Positions 7,786 through 15,574 are shown, counted from the first letter of the stretch. The stretch: 34,383 nucleotides of DNA from Methanobacteriota archaeon (GCA_011526375.1 WTIT01000096.1:1-34383); one strand, 5' to 3'. Notes: generated by a model not told the origin, from the sequence alone. Translations and numbers: made by a program.

Positions 7786-8580
7786 ATGCAGGCATCAGAA
7801 GTGTGGGGGAATAGGTGGTCAAATGCCGTACTGCCTATGGCTCGAAAGTACATGGAGGTGGCAACGGAAAAGCAAAGTTTGGTTTGTTTGGCTGCAGATA
7901 GAACAACTATGTCGGGGCTTTTTGAATTAGTGAAAGAGGTCGGCCCATACATTGCTGCATTGAAAACCCATGTTGACTTGGTTGATGATTGGTCAATTAC
8001 TGCCTGGGAAGAATTCTGCCAGCTAGCTAAGCAGTACAATCTACTGATTTTCGAAGATCGTAAATTCGCCGACATCGGAAAAATAAGTCAATCTCAGATG
8101 GGTGGAATTTATGATATTCGTTCATGGTCTGACATAGTTACTGCTCACTTGATTTCCGGACCGGACATTGTAGATGGTTTACAATCTGCGTGGAAAGGTG
8201 TCGATAGGCAAGGTGGAGTGTTACTACTGGCACAGATGTCTAGTCGTGGTAATTTACTAACCGAAGACTATTCTCAAAGTGTTGTAGACAAAGGAGTGCA
8301 AAGTGAAGGAGTGTTAGGATTCATTGGTAATGGCTCCCGTCCAGAGGAGTTGAGGGTTTTACGTCAACGCGTTGGTGAGGAAAAAATGATCTGGACTCCG
8401 GGCGTCAATATTGCGGTTGGGGATGGGGAGATGGGACAGAGATATGGCGATCCATATGAGGCGATAATTGCTGGCTCTGACTGTATCATTGTAGGTTCCG
8501 GTATTCACAAAGCAGAGAATCCTAGTGATGTCGCTAAGGAATATGCTAAACTCTCATGGCAGGGCTTGCTCGATAGGTGA
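7786..8580 (+). CDS. pyrF: Orotidine 5'-phosphate decarboxylase, eukaryote-like form
   Basis: Decarboxylates OMP to UMP, the last step of de novo pyrimidine synthesis. The 264-residue protein has the catalytic array LIFEDRKFADIG (Asp-x-Lys-x-x-Asp) near residues 87-98 and the upstream catalytic Lys in LKTHVDLVDDW. Downstream motifs IRSWSDIVTAHLISGPDIVDGLQ, LLLAQMSSRGNL and GSDCIIVGSGI resemble the fungal/animal enzyme (URA3 or the UMPS C-terminal domain) rather than the shorter archaeal enzyme of about 220 residues. The ATG at 7786 has a weak TATA-like GTTATGTG about 29 bases upstream (7754-7761). The gene is divergent from the S15-type hydrolase and is followed without a gap by a small membrane-protein ORF. 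Confidence 0.94.
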   Translation: MQASEVWGNRWSNAVLPMARKYMEVATEKQSLVCLAADRTTMSGLFELVKEVGPYIAALKTHVDLVDDWSITAWEEFCQLAKQYNLLIFEDRKFADIGKISQSQMGGIYDIRSWSDIVTAHLISGPDIVDGLQSAWKGVDRQGGVLLLAQMSSRGNLLTEDYSQSVVDKGVQSEGVLGFIGNGSRPEELRVLRQRVGEEKMIWTPGVNIAVGDGEMGQRYGDPYEAIIAGSDCIIVGSGIHKAENPSDVAKEYAKLSWQGLLDR

Positions 8581-8581
8581 T

Positions 8582-8824
8582 TTGTTGCTCGATTTATTTT
8601 TATGGATTATCGCCTTTATCTGTCTTGGAATTCCAAGTTGGCTAATATTCAACTCTTGGAATAAAAGCAGACTGCTTAATCAAAGATTAGAGCAGTGTGA
8701 CAATACATTGTTAACCGATTCTTCAGTGAAAGTAACGCAAATTGTCTCTGCACCAATTGGCACGACTGTAACTGAAAACGCTACTCTGGTGGTGGCTCAA
8801 GTGCCCTCAAATCAGATTCGCTGA
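8582..8824 (+). CDS. Small single-pass membrane protein, unknown function
   Basis: A short ORF directly downstream of pyrF. I place the start at a TTG (8582, or the next TTG at 8585), just after AGGTGA at 8575-8580, which includes the pyrF stop and resembles a ribosome-binding site. An ORF starting further up would overlap pyrF by more than 50 bases. The 80-residue product begins with a hydrophobic segment (LLLDLFLWIIAFICLGIPSW), then a basic/helical stretch (NKSRLLNQRLEQCDN) and a Thr/Val-rich tail (VSAPIGTTVTENATLVVAQ). Family unknown. Its 3' end overlaps the convergent receiver-like gene by 18 bases. The non-ATG start and short length leave room for doubt. Confidence 0.5.
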   Translation: MLLDLFLWIIAFICLGIPSWLIFNSWNKSRLLNQRLEQCDNTLLTDSSVKVTQIVSAPIGTTVTENATLVVAQVPSNQIR

Positions 8825-9505
8825 GTAAACTGCATAGCCTATTCCAAAACCAATAAACAAAATTATCGAATACAATAACTTTCGAGATTTTTTTGGATTC
8901 TCGACAGGTTGAGCAACTGGAAGGGGTGCGTTTAATTCTAGAGGTGGTAATGATCCCCCGTCCGAAATTACCGGGTTTGTGGGAATTGGTAAATCTGGTA
9001 GCGGCATACCAGGCAAAGCCGGTAGCGGCATTGGTCCATCATCTTCCTCCGGCTTTATTCTATCAATGGGATATAACTCATCTAAATCTTCTAGACCTGG
9101 TGCATCTGGAATTGGTCCGAGAATTGTCTCCCACTTTTCTTCTAATACTGACGCTGTGACCGGTTTCTGCAGCCAAGCAACTGCCCCAGCAGAAAACTTC
9201 GCGTCTGCGGCAATATTTGCCAGTCTTCTCGGTGCGACAAAAACAATTCTTGCATCACCGCCGTGCTCCCGCATTTCAAGTGCGGTCAGGTGGCCGTCAA
9301 GAGATGGTATATCGAGAGATATCACGACTAGTTCTGGGTCCAAAGTGATGTATTCGTCGACCGCTTTGTCTCCATCTTGGCAAATTTCGATGTTGAAATC
9401 CTTAATTTTGAATATCGATGAAAGGCGTTGAATTGACATTGCATTTGACTCTACAATGAGGACGGTTGGAGATTCCTCATCAGAATTATTTGAGACGTAA
9501 GCCAT
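8807..9505 (-). CDS. Degenerate response-regulator receiver domain with proline-rich linker and C-terminal membrane anchor
   Basis: A 232-residue protein. Residues 12-130 fold like a CheY-type receiver (TVLIVESNAM, ELVVISLDIPSLDG, ARIVFVAP, AVAWLQKPVT). In an ungapped comparison with canonical receivers the phosphoacceptor Asp is Ser63 (Asp65 is two positions later), the acidic pair is reduced to Glu19-Ser20, and the conserved Thr is Val. The conserved Lys is kept as Lys114 in QKP. This looks like a pseudo-receiver that binds partners without standard phosphorylation. A linker rich in Pro/Leu (PMPLPALPGMPLPDLPIP) follows, then a C-terminal hydrophobic segment (about residues 210-230), giving tail anchoring with the receiver in the cytosol. 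It is last in the co-oriented eL20-FtsY gene run. Confidence 0.82.
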   Translation of the reverse strand: MAYVSNNSDEESPTVLIVESNAMSIQRLSSIFKIKDFNIEICQDGDKAVDEYITLDPELVVISLDIPSLDGHLTALEMREHGGDARIVFVAPRRLANIAADAKFSAGAVAWLQKPVTASVLEEKWETILGPIPDAPGLEDLDELYPIDRIKPEEDDGPMPLPALPGMPLPDLPIPTNPVISDGGSLPPLELNAPLPVAQPVENPKKSRKLLYSIILFIGFGIGYAVYSANLI

Positions 9506-9559
9506 GTCAATCTGTCCTGCCGAAAGAGAACTAACAAATCAATCAACCGGATAATTTCC

Positions 9560-9934
9560 TCATTCTTCTTCGGTATTTGAAGAAATATCCTCTATCGGGC
9601 CTTCTCTTGGATTGGCGAATGTCTCACGTATGGTCTCAGATTGGGCTTGATCGTCGTCTGATTGCCGCTTCAAACTAGGCGCTCTGGTGAATTGTAATTG
9701 TAGTTCGCTGATGACGCTGCGGAAAAGTTGCGCCTCTCTATCCGTTAGATTTCCTTTGGTTTTATTCTGTAACATTGTCAGTAAATCAATCGCTTCTTTA
9801 GCTTCTGCCATGTCGAAGTATTTGTTGCCGTTTTGGTCTGGAATATAGCCCATGTGAAGTAGTGCACTGCGTTGAAACATGTGGACTAATTGAAACAATC
9901 TCGTCGTATCTTCGTCAGAAAAAATATCTGTCAT
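9560..9934 (-). CDS. DUF1844 domain protein
   Basis: A 124-residue protein from the ATG at 9934 (MTDIFSDEDTTRLFQLVHMF...). Residues about 10-85 match the DUF1844 pattern as I know it: FQLVHMFQRSALLHMGYIPD, then AKEAIDLLTMLQNKTKGNLTDREAQLFRSVISELQLQF. The function of DUF1844 is not established. Members are small helical proteins. A hydrophilic acidic tail follows (IEDISSNTEEE). The gene lies 38 bases downstream of ftsY and upstream of the degenerate receiver gene on the same strand, so a role linked to protein targeting or membrane insertion is a reasonable guess from position only. Confidence 0.8.
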   Translation of the reverse strand: MTDIFSDEDTTRLFQLVHMFQRSALLHMGYIPDQNGNKYFDMAEAKEAIDLLTMLQNKTKGNLTDREAQLFRSVISELQLQFTRAPSLKRQSDDDQAQSETIRETFANPREGPIEDISSNTEEE

Positions 9935-9972
9935 TAACAAGGCTAGAGGCCGTCCCCAAATTAATTGATTGA

Positions 9973-11412
9973 TTATTCAAAAAGTTGGTCGAGTAGCCAA
10001 TCTGGATCGAATTGTTGTAGATCATCATACCCTTGGCCAACTCCTGCAAATACGATTGGTCGGCCTGTAGCAAAGGCGATTGAAAGTCCTGCGCCGCCTT
10101 TGGCATCGGTATCCAATTTTGTAAGTACTGCTCCATCAAATTTCATTATCTCTTGGAACATTCTTGCTTGGTCCACTGCGTCATTACCAGCCAATGAGTC
10201 GCCAACAAACAAAGTGAGGTGTGGATTTGCAACCCTTCTTACTTTGTTTAATTCGTTCATGAGATTGGATTTGTTTTGCATTCTTCCGGCAGTATCCACC
10301 AATACTACATCGATTCCTTTGGCTTGAGCAGATTCTATCGCATCTCGGGCAATTGCTGCCGTATCGCCACCTCGTTGGCTAGAGATACATCTAATCCCTA
10401 GATTTTCACAATGTGCTTCCAGTTGCTGTATTGCTCCGGCTCTAAAAGTATCTCCAGCCGCAGCGATTACTGAGAGTCCGTTGTTCATTAGTCGCTTAGC
10501 AATTTTCGCTGCAGTGGTGGTTTTTCCTGTTCCGTTAACGCCAACTAACATTATCACTACAGGAGTGTCTTTCGCATCAATAAATGACTTTACTGAAGCA
10601 TCAAAGTCCCAGTATCCTGCTTGCAATATATTTCTTAATGCCCGCTTTAATGCTGCTTCTACAACCCTGGATAGATCTGCACCTTTACGCAATCTGGAAC
10701 CGATTAAATTCGTTCGAAGTGCGTCAATTACTGCAGTTACTGCATCGCTTGAAATATCGGATTCCAATAATACCCATTCAAGTTCTTCCAATAGATTATC
10801 AAGCGCAGCACTTGATTTAATCAATTTTCCACCAGACTCAACTACTCCACCGCCAAGTTCAACTTCTATGGTTGAGCCTGTCTCAGTCTCGATACTAGCT
10901 GATTTTACAGAGCCTTTCGGTGCTTGAGCAACCTCGACTAATTTTCTACCGGTGGTTGTTCTCATCATAGACAAATCTACTTTTGAGCCTGCAGGTCTAG
11001 CAACTTCCATTGCACCACGCTTTTTCATTGATTTTTCATAGGCTTTTTTTGCCTTTTCCAATTGCTTCTGTTCCTTCTGTAAGCGTTTCTTTTCTTTGCG
11101 TGTAAGTTGTTGAGGCATGAAGTCTTCTTCATCGTCAAAATCTTCCCAATCGTCATCTGAATCTTGATTTTCAACTGTTGATGTTTGGTCTTCATCATCA
11201 AAAACCTCCCAATCATCTTCATCGGTTACAATTTCATATTCTACATCATCATTGTTGTGATAAAAATCATCTTCTGCAACTGCTTGATCTTGAATCTTCG
11301 CAGACGCTAACTGCTGTCCCTCAATTGAGTCTTCCTCGACTGTTAACTCTTCGGTGTCAACTTCATCAGATACCTCTTTGACGCGTCGCTTGAATCTATC
11401 GAATAATCCCAT
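9973..11412 (-). CDS. ftsY: Signal recognition particle receptor FtsY
   Basis: GTPase that docks SRP-ribosome complexes at the membrane. From the ATG at 11412 the product is 479 residues (MGLFDRFKRRVKEV, a typical FtsY opening). A GTG at 11421, directly after the prefoldin stop, would add three residues. A long, strongly acidic N-terminal region (to about residue 110, many Asp/Glu with short basic stretches) is followed by a Lys/Glu helix (KEKKRLQKEQKQLEKAKKAYEKS) and then the NG domain. GTPase motifs are GVNGTGKTTTAAKIA (G1, about 288), DTFRAGAIQQL, DTAGR (G3), TKLDTDAKGG (G4) and GVGQGYDDLQQFDP near the C terminus. The gene starts 9 bases after prefoldin alpha and belongs to the conserved archaeal eL20-pfdA-ftsY string. 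Confidence 0.96.
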   Translation of the reverse strand: MGLFDRFKRRVKEVSDEVDTEELTVEEDSIEGQQLASAKIQDQAVAEDDFYHNNDDVEYEIVTDEDDWEVFDDEDQTSTVENQDSDDDWEDFDDEEDFMPQQLTRKEKKRLQKEQKQLEKAKKAYEKSMKKRGAMEVARPAGSKVDLSMMRTTTGRKLVEVAQAPKGSVKSASIETETGSTIEVELGGGVVESGGKLIKSSAALDNLLEELEWVLLESDISSDAVTAVIDALRTNLIGSRLRKGADLSRVVEAALKRALRNILQAGYWDFDASVKSFIDAKDTPVVIMLVGVNGTGKTTTAAKIAKRLMNNGLSVIAAAGDTFRAGAIQQLEAHCENLGIRCISSQRGGDTAAIARDAIESAQAKGIDVVLVDTAGRMQNKSNLMNELNKVRRVANPHLTLFVGDSLAGNDAVDQARMFQEIMKFDGAVLTKLDTDAKGGAGLSIAFATGRPIVFAGVGQGYDDLQQFDPDWLLDQLFE

Positions 11413-11421
11413 AGTACTCAC

Positions 11422-11988
11422 TCAGTCGTCTAATGTAAGTTCATTCCCAAACATTCCGCCACGCCGACGAGTCTTTGACTTTGCTTTAGTCTCGCTGTTT
11501 TTTGTTGGTATTTGGCGTGATAGAGGGGGCTCTTCTTGAGATGGTCGGGGAGTATTTTCTGATTGTAATTTTTCTGCAGCTTCATTAAATTCCTGAGCGA
11601 GTTTGCCTAACTTCTCTTCAATAGCGCCGGCTTGTTTGAGTAGGGTTTCATGTAAATCATTGAATTCTTCCCTTCTGGTAGCAAGTAATTCTACGATATC
11701 GCTCCATTTTCGCTCACCAAATATTCCGGCCCCTAAGTCAACAATTGCTGTACCTTCTGCAGCACCACTATGTTGAAAATTTAACGTGACTCCAGCGCCT
11801 ATTGAAATGTGTGCTTTTGCATCCCCTGATTTTGACATAGTTGTCAATCTGGTAAGAATTTCCTCAGTAATTTGATGTTCGTTAATCACACTGGTGATTT
11901 GATCCATACGGCGCTGTAACTCTTCCAAATGTTGCCGGTGACTTTCGACCAGTCTAGCCTTGTTTTGTAATTCACTGCGGTCAACCAT
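11422..11988 (-). CDS. pfdA: Prefoldin alpha subunit (GimC-like chaperone)
   Basis: Subunit of the jellyfish-shaped prefoldin chaperone that holds unfolded proteins for the chaperonin. The 188-residue protein has the family layout: an N-terminal coiled-coil helix (LQNKARLVESHRQHLEELQRRMDQITSVI), two beta hairpins (AHISIGAGVTLNFQ, GTAIVDLGAGIFGERKW) and a C-terminal coiled coil (ELLATRREEFNDLHETLLKQAGAIEEKLGKLAQEF). It is longer than the usual 140-150 residues because of a polar, basic tail (KAKSKTRRRGGMFGNE). It sits between eL20 and ftsY, the standard archaeal position for pfdA. Confidence 0.9.
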   Translation of the reverse strand: MVDRSELQNKARLVESHRQHLEELQRRMDQITSVINEHQITEEILTRLTTMSKSGDAKAHISIGAGVTLNFQHSGAAEGTAIVDLGAGIFGERKWSDIVELLATRREEFNDLHETLLKQAGAIEEKLGKLAQEFNEAAEKLQSENTPRPSQEEPPLSRQIPTKNSETKAKSKTRRRGGMFGNELTLDD

Positions 11989-12033
11989 GTTGTTTCAACC
12001 CGGGAGCGGAAGAGAATTAGAAAAAGTCGTCGG

Positions 12034-12306
12034 CTACTCTTCTTCCTTGACTGGTGCGATTGTTCCGCCAGCCAATTCTATCTCTTCTCTGAAAGCGTGA
12101 AGGATTCGTGGCTCTGTTGAAGTTCTTGGATCGATTTCTTCTACTGAGTCGATTTTTATTGAACGGCGCTTAGCCTTGTGCCTAGAGCCCAAGGTGGAGT
12201 AGGCCATGTGCTCAGCATCATCTTTGGATTCTGCTGGAAAATCAAGGGTAAACTTGTGTCTAACGCTACCGAATGGTGCAATTCCGGATACTCGATATGC
12301 CTTCAT
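12034..12306 (-). CDS. rpl18a: 50S ribosomal protein eL20 (L18Ae/LX)
   Basis: Large-subunit ribosomal protein found in archaea and eukaryotes, here 90 residues from the ATG at 12306 (MKAYRVSGIAPFGS). An upstream ATG at 12324 would add six residues, but the TATA-like GTTTAAACC at 12329-12337 lies about 27 bases upstream of 12306 and supports the shorter form. The hallmark is YSTLGSRHKAKRRSIKIDSVEEI. It heads a run of co-oriented genes (prefoldin alpha, FtsY, DUF1844 protein, receiver-like protein), and its position next to pfdA and ftsY is a classic archaeal synteny. Confidence 0.92.
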   Translation of the reverse strand: MKAYRVSGIAPFGSVRHKFTLDFPAESKDDAEHMAYSTLGSRHKAKRRSIKIDSVEEIDPRTSTEPRILHAFREEIELAGGTIAPVKEEE

Positions 12307-12328
12307 CGAGTCGGCGACTTGCATGGTT

Positions 12329-12337
12329 GGTTTAAAC
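12329..12337 (-). promoter_or_regulatory. TATA-like box of the eL20-pfdA-ftsY operon
   Basis: GTTTAAACC on the minus strand is centred about 27 bases upstream of the eL20 ATG at 12306, fitting leaderless transcription of the operon. Confidence 0.45.
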
Positions 12338-12405
12338 TTCCCGTCGCGCCAAAATATGATATTTCATGCGAGAGATTGACTAATATTGAAGTTCTGAGGG
12401 GGTTC

Positions 12406-15400
12406 ATGCGGGGCATTTTACTGTGTATTTTGGTAGTCTTTGCCCCATTTGCTAGTAGTTTACCAGCGCCACCAAATTTTGATGATACTGTTGGCTTTGA
12501 AATATGGTATGAGTCTGTTATTGTTACACAAAATGAGGTTTGGGGCGACGAGATGTGGCAAGAGGTGATCAATGCTGGGGGCCACCCTCTTAGAACCCTT
12601 GACCAAGAAAGGTTGCTTGTATGGCGAACAGACAATTTTGAACTAGATCGAGGATGGTTTGCGGTTGGGTCTGAGTCCGCTGAATGGAAATCTGATTTGT
12701 TACTGGATAGTCAGGATTTTACCCAAATAAAAATCTTGTTTGAACCGCGGTTGCCCGATCATGCCTATTCACAAATCAAATTTGCTTTGCAGCAAATTGG
12801 AATTCAAGTGGAAGGCATGGATTTGTGGCAATACAACCCAATGCCACAAAAAGTGATTATAGATAAGCCAGAATCATTGGATTTGGTGTTAAAAACGCCA
12901 GGAGTGCTATGGGTTGAGCCTGTACTGTCAACAAATGCACGAAACTTAGCTGCATCGGCATACATGGGTGATAGAAATATTGCTACTCAATCCCATTGGG
13001 AGTTTGGTTTGAATGGTAATGGCGTTGTATTAGGTGTGGCCGACAGCGGGTTGGATATTGACCATTCTTGTTTTCGCAATAGCAGTGCGGCAATAGGCCA
13101 AGTAGGTGAAGAACATCGCAAGGTTTTGGTCAATAATATCAGTCTTGATGACGGCGATAACCCCGGAGAAATGGACTATCGCCATGGCACTCATGTCGCC
13201 GGTTCGCTAGTCTGTCATGACGTGTACAACTACCTTAACGAAGAAAAACCCCAAAATGGTTCTACAATGGCTTACGGCGCCAAGTTAGTCTTTCAAGATA
13301 TAGTATCGCAAGATGGTTGGATTCCTCCCGAGAATGTAACGGATTTACTGATTGAGCATTCACTAGCCGGGGGAATTATTCATTCAAACTCGTGGGGCGA
13401 TGATACTACCGCATACACCGATAGAACTGCTGATTTCGACTTATGGGCTCTAGAAAACCCGTGGTCTCTGTCGTTTATTGCGCCAGGCAACACAGGAGGG
13501 CAATTGCTGGAGCCGGCAAATGGACGTAATGTTGTTGCTATCGGTGCATCGACGAAATCATCAAGTCCAGAAATTTGGCAATCATCATCGGTTGGCCCTA
13601 CTGAATTAGGCACATATGGAATATTCGCCCTTGCACCAGGTGTTTCAATTTCGTCTGCTAAGGCTGATGGTATCGACGATTCGATGAATGATGCTTTGAG
13701 AGCGTCCAGCGGCACCAGTATGGCTACACCTATTGCGGCATCTTATGCTGGCATTATCCAGCAAATGGTTGAGCAGGGTTGGATTATGTCAGCCAATGAG
13801 CCGGTAAACACCTACAACTTATCTGATATCAAGCCTTCATGGTCAACCTTACCAGATGAAAACCTCAGTTTGGGTAATGGTTTCACCCCATCTGGTTCAC
13901 TGATAAGATCGTTAATGGCTATTGGAACTACTGACATTGATGTCGAAAATGGTTACTTCAACAGAAATAACGATTCTGGATGGGGCGTGCTTTCGCTTGA
14001 CAGGTTGATAGATTTTGAAAAACTTGAACAATCATTAGGACAAGATAACTTAACGCCAAGTCAAAACGTTTGGATTCACGATAGTTATCGTAGTTCTTTC
14101 GATACCGTCGATTGGTTGACAAATAGGTTTCAAGCCAGTCCTTCGGGCGATATAACAGAGAGTCCATGGAATGGTCAGGGCGCTGCTGGACCGTTTTTGA
14201 GCACAGGTGAAAGTTGGTCAAAACGGTTGGTGCCAAATCAGAACGAAGATTTTCAGATTGTTTTATCGTATCCAGCAAAACCAGAGCCTTTTGTTGTTGA
14301 TGACTTGAGATTGATGGTTAATTTATCAAATGGTTACACTGCAGTTGGAGAGGTTTACGATCCTGATGGATTTTCATCTTTGTATACAACTAATGATTTT
14401 ACCATGTCTCAGTTTGAACAATCTAATGAAACAAGCCTCGGAATTAAAATTTCATTGGACGATTTGACCGATGTTGAATGGTTAGATGTTGTGGTTCAAG
14501 CCAACTATATATCTCCTGGAAACAATCCTGGAACTGTTGGTGTTGATGGTAATTCCGTTGGATTTGCCCTTGCTGCGACTGGAGTGGTTAGAGACTCAGT
14601 AAATTGGGAAGATTCTGATGGTGACGGTATGCCAAATGCCATTGATGAGTGCCCGAATCAACATGCACAATCCTATGATTTAGATGAGGATGGTTGCCCT
14701 GATGATATTGATGGGGATGGCGTAATCGATGAATATGATGATTGTCCAACAGTAAACTCCCAAGGTTTTGATGGAGATCTAGATGGTTGTGTAGATGACA
14801 GTGATGGCGATGGCATCGGAGATAATGTCGATATTTGTCAGACTGAAATTATCGATTCGGTATATCCAGTAAACAGTACTGGCTGCAGGCCAATTGATGC
14901 CCCAATAATCGTGATTGAGGGGGAAATTACTGGATTGAATGAAGGGATTTGGGACTCGGAGGTTGTGGTGACTTGGCAGGTTAATGATGAGGATTTAGAT
15001 CCATACCTTACCGGTTCTAGAATAATGATAAACCAGACAAACAACAATTCTTTCTTCCCAATAGCTACGTGTACTGCTCAAGATGTATTGGTTGTTGGGA
15101 ATATTCACCAATGTACTTGGGACATCAATTCCGATTTGCCAATTTTTGATGTTACTGGTTATGGCATGCACATACAGTTCTTTGCTCAAAGCCTAAATGC
15201 GTCACCAGAAGCATATAATGACATTGTATATTTGGACTCTGAAACGTACTTTTTCACTCCTAGTAACACAAACTTCAACTCTGCCGATAATAGTCCAGCA
15301 TCGGCAAGTTTCACGCGCTCGATTGGATGGGGAATTGTTACGATTTTTTCCGTTGCTTTGGTGTTGAGTAAATTGTGGTCGGTAACTAGAGAAAATGGCA

Positions 15401-15462
15401 AATCTGCCAACAATGAGCCTTTTTTGCAGACAAATCGGTCATTTTTGAATGAAAACGAGTGA
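12406..15462 (+). CDS. Secreted subtilisin-family (S8) serine protease with thrombospondin type 3-like calcium repeats and C-terminal membrane anchor
   Basis: A 1018-residue extracellular protease. The ATG at 12406 is chosen because GAGGGGG lies just upstream (12396-12402) and it opens a signal peptide (MRGILLCILVVFAPFASSLPA). Upstream in-frame codons overlap the eL20 gene. A pro-region of about 170 residues precedes the catalytic domain, whose triad is Asp213 (GVADSGLDIDH), His260 (YRHGTHVAG) and Ser438 (SSGTSMATP), with the oxyanion Asn near HSNSWGDD. A C-terminal beta-rich region follows, then Asp-rich calcium repeats of the DxDGDG type at about 735-815 (DSDGDGMPNAIDECPN, DIDGDGVIDEYDDCPT, DSDGDGIGDNVDIC). 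A hydrophobic segment at about 967-988 followed by basic residues would anchor it to the membrane. Likely role: degradation of external protein. Confidence 0.94.
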   Translation: MRGILLCILVVFAPFASSLPAPPNFDDTVGFEIWYESVIVTQNEVWGDEMWQEVINAGGHPLRTLDQERLLVWRTDNFELDRGWFAVGSESAEWKSDLLLDSQDFTQIKILFEPRLPDHAYSQIKFALQQIGIQVEGMDLWQYNPMPQKVIIDKPESLDLVLKTPGVLWVEPVLSTNARNLAASAYMGDRNIATQSHWEFGLNGNGVVLGVADSGLDIDHSCFRNSSAAIGQVGEEHRKVLVNNISLDDGDNPGEMDYRHGTHVAGSLVCHDVYNYLNEEKPQNGSTMAYGAKLVFQDIVSQDGWIPPENVTDLLIEHSLAGGIIHSNSWGDDTTAYTDRTADFDLWALENPWSLSFIAPGNTGGQLLEPANGRNVVAIGASTKSSSPEIWQSSSVGPTELGTYGIFALAPGVSISSAKADGIDDSMNDALRASSGTSMATPIAASYAGIIQQMVEQGWIMSANEPVNTYNLSDIKPSWSTLPDENLSLGNGFTPSGSLIRSLMAIGTTDIDVENGYFNRNNDSGWGVLSLDRLIDFEKLEQSLGQDNLTPSQNVWIHDSYRSSFDTVDWLTNRFQASPSGDITESPWNGQGAAGPFLSTGESWSKRLVPNQNEDFQIVLSYPAKPEPFVVDDLRLMVNLSNGYTAVGEVYDPDGFSSLYTTNDFTMSQFEQSNETSLGIKISLDDLTDVEWLDVVVQANYISPGNNPGTVGVDGNSVGFALAATGVVRDSVNWEDSDGDGMPNAIDECPNQHAQSYDLDEDGCPDDIDGDGVIDEYDDCPTVNSQGFDGDLDGCVDDSDGDGIGDNVDICQTEIIDSVYPVNSTGCRPIDAPIIVIEGEITGLNEGIWDSEVVVTWQVNDEDLDPYLTGSRIMINQTNNNSFFPIATCTAQDVLVVGNIHQCTWDINSDLPIFDVTGYGMHIQFFAQSLNASPEAYNDIVYLDSETYFFTPSNTNFNSADNSPASASFTRSIGWGIVTIFSVALVLSKLWSVTRENGKSANNEPFLQTNRSFLNENE

Positions 15463-15550
15463 CTGGGCGCAGTTTTTCTTTCCGATTGCCCTGATTTTGA
15501 TTGGTTATGACAAGGTCAACCTTGAAGTTCAATGTCGTTTTGGCTTAGAC

Positions 15551-15564
15551 ATCCCCACGGGGAT
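15551..15564. promoter_or_regulatory. GC-rich hairpin just upstream of the actin-like gene
   Basis: ATCCCC, 2-base spacer, GGGGAT is a perfect 6-bp inverted repeat ending 10 bases before the ATG at 15575. GGTGA (15565-15569), a plausible ribosome-binding site, begins directly after it. It could be an operator or an mRNA hairpin affecting initiation, or it could be chance. Confidence 0.3.
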
Positions 15565-15574
15565 GGTGAATGAA

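Noticed and set aside
8979-9431. 150-codon plus-strand frame opposite the receiver-like gene
   Set aside because: A shadow of the minus-strand gene's Pro/Gly-rich linker. The minus-strand product has receiver motifs and a membrane tail.
12178-12405. N-terminal extension of the subtilase frame into the eL20 gene
   Set aside because: It overlaps a well-supported ribosomal protein gene on the other strand and would precede the signal peptide. The ATG at 12406 with GAGGGGG upstream is the better start.
15449-15574. 42-residue N-terminal extension of the actin-like frame
   Set aside because: It overlaps the protease stop, carries a hydrophobic stretch foreign to actin-like proteins, and ATG 15575 gives the expected family start with a ribosome-binding site.
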